Source: Holophagaceae bacterium
GTDB lineage: Bacteria > Acidobacteriota > Holophagae > Holophagales > Holophagaceae
Assembly (NCBI GenBank): GCA_003158505.1
Contig: PMJK01000080.1
Coordinates: forward strand, 1 to 12,356
Length of the DNA: 12,356 nucleotides
Direction: 5' to 3'
Shown: positions 6,537-12,356 of the stretch, piece after piece
Layout of the letters: each line of letters starts with the position of its first letter
Position numbering within the stretch: position 1 is the first letter of the stretch
Translations under genes and position numbers: made by a program
Notes under the pieces: generated by a model
Databases searched by the model: none
What the model was told of the DNA's origin: nothing
The model's input: only the letters and a program-made list of their open reading frames with translations

Positions 6537-8066
6537 TCAGTTGACGGCATCGATCAGGGTTCCCATGGCCCGCTCCAGGTTAGTGCGGGCCTTTTCCGCG
6601 GTGATCCTGGCCTCCAGGTCCGAGGTGCGGGCTTGGTCCAACTCTGACTGCCTTTGCAGCACGAAGAAGCTGGTACTCAGTCCATTGGCCAGTTTCTCCA
6701 TCTCCGCATCCAGGCTTTCCTGCCGGAAGGCCAAGGCTGCATCGGCGGCGTCCACCTGCTTGCGGGCGGTGGTGAGGTCCGTGTAGGCCTGCTCCACATC
6801 CAAGCCCACCGTGGTCTTCGTATCCTTCATGACATATTCCGAGCTGCGGGTGGCGGCCTTGGCCTGGGCCAACCGCGCCAGGCGGGCGCGATTCCCGATG
6901 GGATAGGAAAAGGTGAGTCCCACGTAGTAGCCCGGGTACCTGGCCTGGGACCAATCATTCCAAATGCCATTTACATCCGCATAAGTCGACGTATCCCTGA
7001 TGACAGCGACCTGGGTGTCCAGTTGGGGCAAGGTGGCATTGCTGGCGGCCTTCTCGATGGTCCGGTTTGCCGAGAGGGAATACTTCGCCTGCGCCAGTTC
7101 AGGGCGGTGGGAGAAGGCCAGCGCCTTGGCCTCCGCCAGGGGAACTGGCATGGGGCCGGCCTCTGGGGGATCCACCGGGTTCAGGGCGGGGGGACGGTCC
7201 GTCTCGTCGGGGAAGAGGTTCTGCAGGAGGGCCGCCTGGGCGTTCATCAGCATCGCTTCAGCGGCGAGAACTTCCTTCTCCCACTCGGCGACGGCGGCCT
7301 GGACTTGGGGGAGCTCGATGGGGGCCAGCATCCCGGCCTCGATCCGATCCCTGTCCTCCTGCAGGTGCTTCTTGGCGAGCTCCAGGGCGATGGTCTTGTT
7401 CGCCAGGTTCTGCCGGGCGTAGACCTGGTTCCAGTAGAGGTGGTCGACAAGGGTGAGCAGTTCCATCATCCGCCCACGGAAACTTTCATCAGCGCCCTTG
7501 GCCTGTTCGATGGCGGCCTGGAGCCGGGCCTCGGTGACCTCCCGTCCGAACCCCCGGAGCAGGGGCTGGGTGTAGGTCAGGCTGAGGTTCCCGCTATAGG
7601 GGTTCGTGGTGCCGAAAGCCAAGGCGGCCATGGGTCCGAAGGGCAGAGTCTGGCTATTCACCTGGTTGTAGAAGGAGTTGTAGCCGGTATTGAGGTTGAG
7701 ATTGATTGTCCCTCCGATGGCGTCCAGTTTGGAGATACCGAGGCTGGCCGTCCGGGTCTCTTCGGTAGTATTCAAGGCAGTGAGGTAGAGGTTCGCAAGG
7801 CCGCTGAACCGGGGATTGACCTCCCCGAACGCCAGCTTGCCGTTGGATGCACTGGCCGAGAGCTGCCAATCGAAGGCACCCCGTTCGGCCTCAGGGAATT
7901 GACGAATCTGTTCCCGGATCTCGCGGGCGATGCGCGCCTGGAGCAGGTTGGAGGCGCCCAGCAGAAGGGCCTGGCGATGGGTGAGGGGCAAGGGGGCCGG
8001 AGCCTCCGCGCCCCAGACCAGCCCTGCCACCAACAGTGGAAGGAGGGTCAGGTGGAGACGTTTCAT
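6537..8066 (-). CDS. TolC-family outer-membrane efflux channel
   Basis: This is the outer-membrane and periplasmic tunnel component of the tripartite pump, 509 residues. Residues 1-20 form a signal peptide (MKR, hydrophobic LLPLLVAGLV, then a small-residue cleavage region near WGAEA). No lipobox cysteine is present. Two OEP repeats can be traced. The first has the beta segment LSLTYTQPLLRGFGREVTEA (161-180) followed by long helices, including RIEAGMLAPIELPQVQAAVA (241-260). The second starts near residue 310, with its strand pair at VGLTFSYPIGNRARLARLA (382-400) and helices to the end. The ATG overlaps the permease stop as ATGA, with AAAGGAG at 8079-8073 six nt before it, so translation is probably coupled. 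The Gln/Asn-rich region at 120-160 probably contributes to the barrel. It is the last gene of the operon and ends 54 nt from the phosphofructokinase stop. Confidence 0.93.
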   Translation of the reverse strand: MKRLHLTLLPLLVAGLVWGAEAPAPLPLTHRQALLLGASNLLQARIAREIREQIRQFPEAERGAFDWQLSASASNGKLAFGEVNPRFSGLANLYLTALNTTEETRTASLGISKLDAIGGTINLNLNTGYNSFYNQVNSQTLPFGPMAALAFGTTNPYSGNLSLTYTQPLLRGFGREVTEARLQAAIEQAKGADESFRGRMMELLTLVDHLYWNQVYARQNLANKTIALELAKKHLQEDRDRIEAGMLAPIELPQVQAAVAEWEKEVLAAEAMLMNAQAALLQNLFPDETDRPPALNPVDPPEAGPMPVPLAEAKALAFSHRPELAQAKYSLSANRTIEKAASNATLPQLDTQVAVIRDTSTYADVNGIWNDWSQARYPGYYVGLTFSYPIGNRARLARLAQAKAATRSSEYVMKDTKTTVGLDVEQAYTDLTTARKQVDAADAALAFRQESLDAEMEKLANGLSTSFFVLQRQSELDQARTSDLEARITAEKARTNLERAMGTLIDAVN

Positions 8067-11000
8067 ACCTCGCTCCTTTCTGCTTCAGAGGGTTCCTTGG
8101 CGAAGAGGAGGAACATAACGGGCACCAGGAACAGGGACAGGATCGTCGAGGAAGTCAACCCGCCCACGACGGCCAGGGCGAGGGGCTGGTTCGACTCCGT
8201 GCCGTGTTCAATGCCAAGGGCCGTGGGAACAAGCCCGATGACCGTGGCCAAGCTGGTCATGGCGATGGGCACGAACCGGGATCGGGCCGCCTCGATGATG
8301 GCGTGCAGCTTGGCGTCCCCTTCCATGAGTCGCCGGTTGGCGTCATCCACCATGAGGATGCCGTTGCTGACAGCGATGCCGACCACCATGAGGATGCCCA
8401 TCATGGCCGTGATGGAGAAGCCTTGCCCCGCGCCCATGAGGGCCAGGACGATGCCCACCAGAGTCACGGGGATGGTGAAGAGCATCACGAAAGGCAATCG
8501 CAGGGATTTGAACTGGGAGGCCATGATCATGAAGACCAGCATGATGGCCAAGCTGATGGCTAGGCCCAGACCGGAAAAGGTCTTGCGCATGAGGTCCACC
8601 TCGCCGGCAAACCGCCATCGGAGGTTCTTCGTGAGCGGGTCGGACTTCAACCGTTGTTCAAGCTCCTTGGCGGCGCTGCCGATGTCGCGATCCTTGGTCT
8701 GCATGAGCATGTGGCCCGCGCGTTCCATGCTGTTCCGCTCGACCATGAGCGGCCCGACTGCCCGCCGGGCCTTGGCGTAGGCGCCCAGGGTGACCGTCCG
8801 TCCCGCCTTGTCCATGAAGGCTGGAATCGCCATCAGCTTGTTGGGATCGGTGATCTGGTTGTAGGAGGTCACCACGTAGTAGGTCTGCCCGTTGTTCTCG
8901 TCGACCCAGACGCTGGGCGTGTTGATGTTGCCGTAGGTGGACTCCAGGGTCTGCTGGGCCACCGCCCGGGCGCTGACGTTGACTTCCGAAGCCATCTGCC
9001 GGTTGGTATCCACATGGACTTCCGGATAGTCCACTTCCACGGAAGGATACATGTCCACGAGGCCCGGCACCTTGCGAGCCACTTCGGCCACATCGTGGAG
9101 CTGATCGCTCAACTTGTTCAGGTTCTCGTTCCGGATTTCCAGGACAATGGGCGAAAAATAGCCATTGGAGAACACGCTGGCCACCAGGCCGCCCGGTGCC
9201 TGGAGGAACTCCACACCGGGGAAGTTTTTGTTGAGGATGTCCCGGGCCTTGTCAGCCAGTTCCTGCTGGCTTGCCTTGCGCTTCTCCACGTCCGACAGGG
9301 CGAGCTGGATGAAGCCGGAGTTGGGCCCTGGATTGGGGCTGTAGATGGCGCTCCGTGCGGTGCCAGGCAGACCCAGATTGGTGAGGACCAGTTCCACCTG
9401 ATCACCCAGTTCATGCTGCAGCACCTGACCCATCTTATTGATGCCCGTCGTGGCGTCCCTGAGTGAGACCCCCGGGGAGAATCGCACGTAGATGGTGTCC
9501 ATGCTTTCGTCGATCTCGGGAAAGAAAGTGCTGGGGAGGCGCGAGGCCAGAATCACGCTGAACGCCACCAGCACCATCGACACTCCCAGGACCAGGCTTC
9601 GGTAATTGACCACCTTGGCGAGCAGGGAGGCATACCCATTGGCCGTTCCCGTGATGGCGTCCTCCAGGCGCTTGGCCAGGGGTCCCGGGTGGACGTGCTT
9701 CAGCAGGTACCGGCAGGCCACGGGGGTGACCGCCATGCTGACGAAATAGGACGCGATCATGGAGATGGCCACCGTCAAGGCGAGGGGGGCGAACAGCTTC
9801 TTGGCCAGACCTTCCAGCAGCACCACTGGCAGGAGCACACAGATGGTCGTCACGGTCGAGGCCAGTACCGGCAAGGCCACGGCATTGGCTCCGTTCAGGG
9901 CCGCATGGTAGGGATCCATACCCTGTTTCTGGTGCCGGTGGATGGATTCCAGCACCACTACCGCATCATCCACGAGTCTTCCCATCGCCAGGGTCAGACC
10001 GCCCAGCGTGAACGCATTCAGGGAATTGCCTGTCATGTAGAGCACGATCAAGGCGATGGCGAAGGACAGTGGGATGGCCACGGAGACGATGAGCGTCCCC
10101 CGGATGCTTTGCAGGAAGAGGAGGATGACGGCCGCGATGAGGACCAGCGCTCGGAGAATCTCGCTCTTGAGGCCGTTGTAGGTGGTGCGGACGAAGGTGG
10201 ACTGGTCGAAGATCGGCACGACCTTGATCCCTGGCGGAAGGTCCGTCAGGCGGCCCACGGCCGCCTTGACCGCGTCCACGATCTCCAGGGTGTTGCCGCC
10301 GGGCGTGCGCAGGACGTTCAAGTACACCCCGTTCTGGCCGTTCACGTTCACCGTCTGGGTGTTGGGCGCGCCGGAGTCCACCACCCGGGCCACATCCTTG
10401 ATCAGGACCGGCTTACCGTTGACCAACTTGACCGCCGATTCGCCGATGGTCTCGACCTTCGAGGGGACCGCGTTCGTGTAGACATTGGCGTCGAAGTTGG
10501 GCGAAAGGAATTCTCCCGATGGCAGGAGGGCATTGGAATTGCGCACTGCCGCCGCCACATCCTCGGTGGAAAGGCCCCGGCTCTGGGCCTTCTGGGCGTC
10601 CACCACCACGTTGATCTGGCGGACCGTGCCGCCGTTCACTGCGGCGCTGGCCACCCCTGAAATGCCCTCCAGCACGGGCTCGATGTTGTTGAACGCGTAG
10701 TCGTAGAGCTGGGCTCCCGTGAAGCCCGTGCCATAGACGGCCACCTGCACCACCGGCGCATTGGCGGGATCGTACTGCAGCACAAAGGGGGGCAGGATGC
10801 CCAGAGACTTGGGCACGGCGGCCATGGCAAAGGTCACCTGCTGCTGTGCGATAACCTGGGCCGAGTTGAGGTCCGTGCCCCACTTGAACCATACGATGAC
10901 GACACTCAGGCCGTTCATGGACCGGCTTTCCACGTGATCCACCCCCGGGGTGGCGCTCACATACTTCTCCATGCGCCAGGTGATGGTCTTCTCCACCTCT

Positions 11001-11164
11001 TTGGGGCCGAGCCCTGGGGCCTGGGTGCCCACCACCAGCACAGGTGGGGTGAGGTCGGGGAAGGTGTCGATACTCAAGCGCGGCACCACCACCATCGCGA
11101 ACACGATCAAGGCGATCGAGATCATGAGGATCGCGATGGGATTCCTCAGGGCCAGGCGAGTCAA
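8063..11164 (-). CDS. RND-family multidrug efflux permease (AcrB/HAE1-like)
   Basis: This is the inner-membrane, proton-driven pump subunit, 1033 residues, which is full family length. The first membrane helix (about 9-29) is followed by SIDTFPDLTPPVLVVGTQAP and a large periplasmic domain. The second helix cluster carries GRLVDDAVVVLESIHRH with Asp399-Asp400, equivalent to the AcrB proton-relay Asp407/408. A second periplasmic domain follows, then C-terminal helices with GILMVVGIAVSNGILMVDDA. In that last motif the AcrB Lys940 position is Ser933, and the AcrB Arg971 position appears to be Val (RFVPIAMTS). Heavy-metal RND pumps differ in this helix, but the metal-type charged residues are not evident, so drug or lipid-like substrates are more likely. 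The start is TTG 11164, overlapping the adaptor stop as TTGA with GGAG at 11175-11172. The first in-frame ATG would cut into helix 1. It stands between the adaptor and channel genes. Confidence 0.94.
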   Translation of the reverse strand: MTRLALRNPIAILMISIALIVFAMVVVPRLSIDTFPDLTPPVLVVGTQAPGLGPKEVEKTITWRMEKYVSATPGVDHVESRSMNGLSVVIVWFKWGTDLNSAQVIAQQQVTFAMAAVPKSLGILPPFVLQYDPANAPVVQVAVYGTGFTGAQLYDYAFNNIEPVLEGISGVASAAVNGGTVRQINVVVDAQKAQSRGLSTEDVAAAVRNSNALLPSGEFLSPNFDANVYTNAVPSKVETIGESAVKLVNGKPVLIKDVARVVDSGAPNTQTVNVNGQNGVYLNVLRTPGGNTLEIVDAVKAAVGRLTDLPPGIKVVPIFDQSTFVRTTYNGLKSEILRALVLIAAVILLFLQSIRGTLIVSVAIPLSFAIALIVLYMTGNSLNAFTLGGLTLAMGRLVDDAVVVLESIHRHQKQGMDPYHAALNGANAVALPVLASTVTTICVLLPVVLLEGLAKKLFAPLALTVAISMIASYFVSMAVTPVACRYLLKHVHPGPLAKRLEDAITGTANGYASLLAKVVNYRSLVLGVSMVLVAFSVILASRLPSTFFPEIDESMDTIYVRFSPGVSLRDATTGINKMGQVLQHELGDQVELVLTNLGLPGTARSAIYSPNPGPNSGFIQLALSDVEKRKASQQELADKARDILNKNFPGVEFLQAPGGLVASVFSNGYFSPIVLEIRNENLNKLSDQLHDVAEVARKVPGLVDMYPSVEVDYPEVHVDTNRQMASEVNVSARAVAQQTLESTYGNINTPSVWVDENNGQTYYVVTSYNQITDPNKLMAIPAFMDKAGRTVTLGAYAKARRAVGPLMVERNSMERAGHMLMQTKDRDIGSAAKELEQRLKSDPLTKNLRWRFAGEVDLMRKTFSGLGLAISLAIMLVFMIMASQFKSLRLPFVMLFTIPVTLVGIVLALMGAGQGFSITAMMGILMVVGIAVSNGILMVDDANRRLMEGDAKLHAIIEAARSRFVPIAMTSLATVIGLVPTALGIEHGTESNQPLALAVVGGLTSSTILSLFLVPVMFLLFAKEPSEAERSEV

Positions 11165-12336
11165 GGCTGGACTCCGGCCTCTGGCGTGCTGCCAGTGGCG
11201 GGCCGGGCGATGACCTGGTCCCCATCCTCCAGCTGGTTCCGTCCATCGAGCACCACCAGGGAGCCTTGAGGAAGGTCCGGCGAAAGGAAGAGCAGGCCCT
11301 CACGCTCACCCAGGAAGGGCAGCACCTTTTTGCGGGCCCGGTCCCCCTCGATCACGAACAGGGTCGCCCGATGCCCCTCCACCTTCGCGGCGGAACTGGG
11401 TATCTGGATCACCCTGCGGCCTCCGGACTCCAGGATCAGCATCTCGGCCGTGGTCCCCACTGATATGGAGAGGTCCTTGTTGTCCAGATCGACCTCGAAA
11501 TGGATCGTGCGGGTGGAGGGGTCGGCCGCAGGTGATACCCGGGAGATCTTGGCATCCAGGTCCCGGGAATTGGCCAGCAGGCGCAAGTGCACTGAACGGC
11601 CAACCTCCAAGAAGGGGTGGTCCTCCTCGGGTGCATCAGTGGAACAGCGGATCTTGGATCGGTCCACGACTTCGAGGATGAAATCCCCGGGATGCACGAA
11701 AGCCCCCGGGTCCAAGTAGCGGTTCGCAATCTCCCCGTCGAAGGGCGCCCGTTGGATCGTGTCCTGCACCTCCAGGTCCGAACTCGCCATTTGCGCTTGG
11801 GCGGCCTCAAGCTTGGCCTGTTCGCTCTGGACTCCGGCCAGCTTGCGCTCAGCGTCATTCACGCTGATGATCCCTTTCTTCTCCAAGCCCTGGATCCGTT
11901 CCGACTCCCGGGCCAAGGCCCAGAGCTGGGACTTGAGGGCTTCGGCCTGCTTCTGCGAGGCGATGGACCTGCTCTTGGCCATCTCGGGTTCGATGATCGC
12001 CAGGGGTTCACCCTTGCGCACCACGGCCCCCGGGCGGCAGCGCACTTCCGTCAAATAGCCTGAGACAAACTGGGGGCCGAGCTTGGATTCATTCCAGGCC
12101 AGCAGGGCGCCCACATACCTGTGCTCGGCCCGGTAGAGAGTCTCCTTGACAGGGATGACGCCCACCACCTTCCGAGCCTGGGCCAGGGCTGTGTGGTTCT
12201 GGCGGCTGGCTGCCCGCACGCCCAGGGTGATACCCACCAGGATGACTAAGGCTGTTCCGGCTGCGATGGACCAGGGAAGGCGCAAATTGCGAGGCGGTGC
12301 GGAAGGATTACCTGATTCCTCGGGGATTTGCGTCAT
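11161..12336 (-). CDS. RND efflux periplasmic adaptor (membrane fusion protein, HlyD/AcrA family)
   Basis: This adaptor links the inner-membrane pump to the TolC-type channel, 391 residues. A single membrane anchor at about 22-41 follows a Pro/Asn-rich cytoplasmic leader, and there is no lipoprotein cysteine. Next come the first half of the lipoyl domain with VSGYLTEVRCRPGAVVRKGE (91-110), an alpha-hairpin coiled coil rich in Lys/Glu/Gln/Ala (about 118-188), the second lipoyl half with IQRAPFDGEIANRYLDPGAF (194-213), a beta-barrel domain (about 225-300) and a membrane-proximal domain with IPSSAAKVEGHRATLFVIEG. ATG 12336 has GAAAGG at 12348-12343 six nt upstream. It is the first gene of the efflux operon within the window, and the 20 nt beyond it are too short to show a promoter or regulator. 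The coiled-coil hairpin is of moderate length, as expected for a TolC partner. Confidence 0.93.
   Translation of the reverse strand: MTQIPEESGNPSAPPRNLRLPWSIAAGTALVILVGITLGVRAASRQNHTALAQARKVVGVIPVKETLYRAEHRYVGALLAWNESKLGPQFVSGYLTEVRCRPGAVVRKGEPLAIIEPEMAKSRSIASQKQAEALKSQLWALARESERIQGLEKKGIISVNDAERKLAGVQSEQAKLEAAQAQMASSDLEVQDTIQRAPFDGEIANRYLDPGAFVHPGDFILEVVDRSKIRCSTDAPEEDHPFLEVGRSVHLRLLANSRDLDAKISRVSPAADPSTRTIHFEVDLDNKDLSISVGTTAEMLILESGGRRVIQIPSSAAKVEGHRATLFVIEGDRARKKVLPFLGEREGLLFLSPDLPQGSLVVLDGRNQLEDGDQVIARPATGSTPEAGVQP
11172..11175 (-). promoter_or_regulatory. Ribosome binding site supporting the TTG start of the RND permease
   Basis: Read on the minus strand, GGAG (11175-11172) lies 7 nt before TTG 11164, inside the adaptor coding sequence. 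It backs an unusual start codon that overlaps the adaptor stop (TTGA). A rare start may lower pump synthesis relative to the adaptor, which is inference. Confidence 0.6.
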
Positions 12337-12356
12337 CGCATACCTTTCAGTTGCAA

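Noticed and set aside
6654..8780. A 708-codon open frame on the + strand, antisense to the channel gene and the 3' end of the pump gene
   Set aside because: Over the channel gene it is exactly in register with the real codons, so it stays open only because the sense strand avoids TTA, CTA and TCA, as expected at high GC. Its product is low-complexity with no recognisable domain, and the minus-strand proteins are clear family members.
9689..10660. 323-codon + strand frame (also 8654-9466) antisense to the RND permease
   Set aside because: It is in register with the pump codons, giving a His/Asp/Gly-rich translation with no family features. It is a composition shadow.
10413..11309. 298-codon - strand frame overlapping the pump and adaptor junction
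   Set aside because: It is a same-strand off-frame shadow, rich in Arg/Gly/Pro, crossing two well-supported genes.
1..12356. A novel defence, mobile or biosynthetic system
   Set aside because: All large genes fall into known metabolic or efflux families. No nuclease, transposase, integrase, toxin, repeat array or biosynthetic core enzyme is visible on either strand.

Overview
The window is GC-rich and densely coding. An RND pump with a TolC-type outer-membrane channel indicates a Gram-negative (diderm) bacterium. The mix of genes, plus a phosphofructokinase of the PPi-like group, would fit an Acidobacteriota of the Holophaga/Geothrix type. That placement is a guess from memory of similar gene content, not something the sequence proves. 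No rRNA, tRNA, CRISPR array, insertion sequence or phage gene was seen.

Layout on the + strand. (1) The 3' part of an Old Yellow Enzyme-family flavin oxidoreductase (1-906) runs off the left edge. It overlaps by 4 nt (GTGA) the likely start of a 12-helix MFS transporter (903-2102). (2) After a 148-nt gap with an inverted repeat and a perfect 8-bp hairpin comes a small all-helical protein (2251-2709), which resembles a stand-alone RsbRD-type sensory domain. (3) Glycogen phosphorylase (glgP, 2849-5308) is followed 64 nt later by a 6-phosphofructokinase (5373-6482). The pair covers glycogen to glucose-1-phosphate, and fructose-6-phosphate to fructose-1,6-bisphosphate. The phosphoglucomutase and isomerase steps between them are not encoded here.

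Layout on the - strand. Converging on the sugar genes with only 54 nt between stops is a complete tripartite efflux operon, transcribed right to left. It holds a periplasmic adaptor (12336-11161), an RND permease (11164-8063, TTG start) and a TolC-family channel (8066-6537). Both junctions are 4-nt start/stop overlaps (TTGA, ATGA), so the three subunits are probably translationally coupled. Any local regulator would lie beyond the right edge.

I found no convincing new multi-gene system; this is mainly ordinary metabolic and efflux DNA. The points that deserve checking are at residue or regulatory scale: an oxidoreductase with an altered catalytic pair and a shifted four-cysteine motif, a phosphofructokinase with an ATP-type glycine in a PPi-type scaffold, an RND pump lacking two of the usual proton-relay residues, and the sensory-like small protein with a structured leader upstream of glgP.
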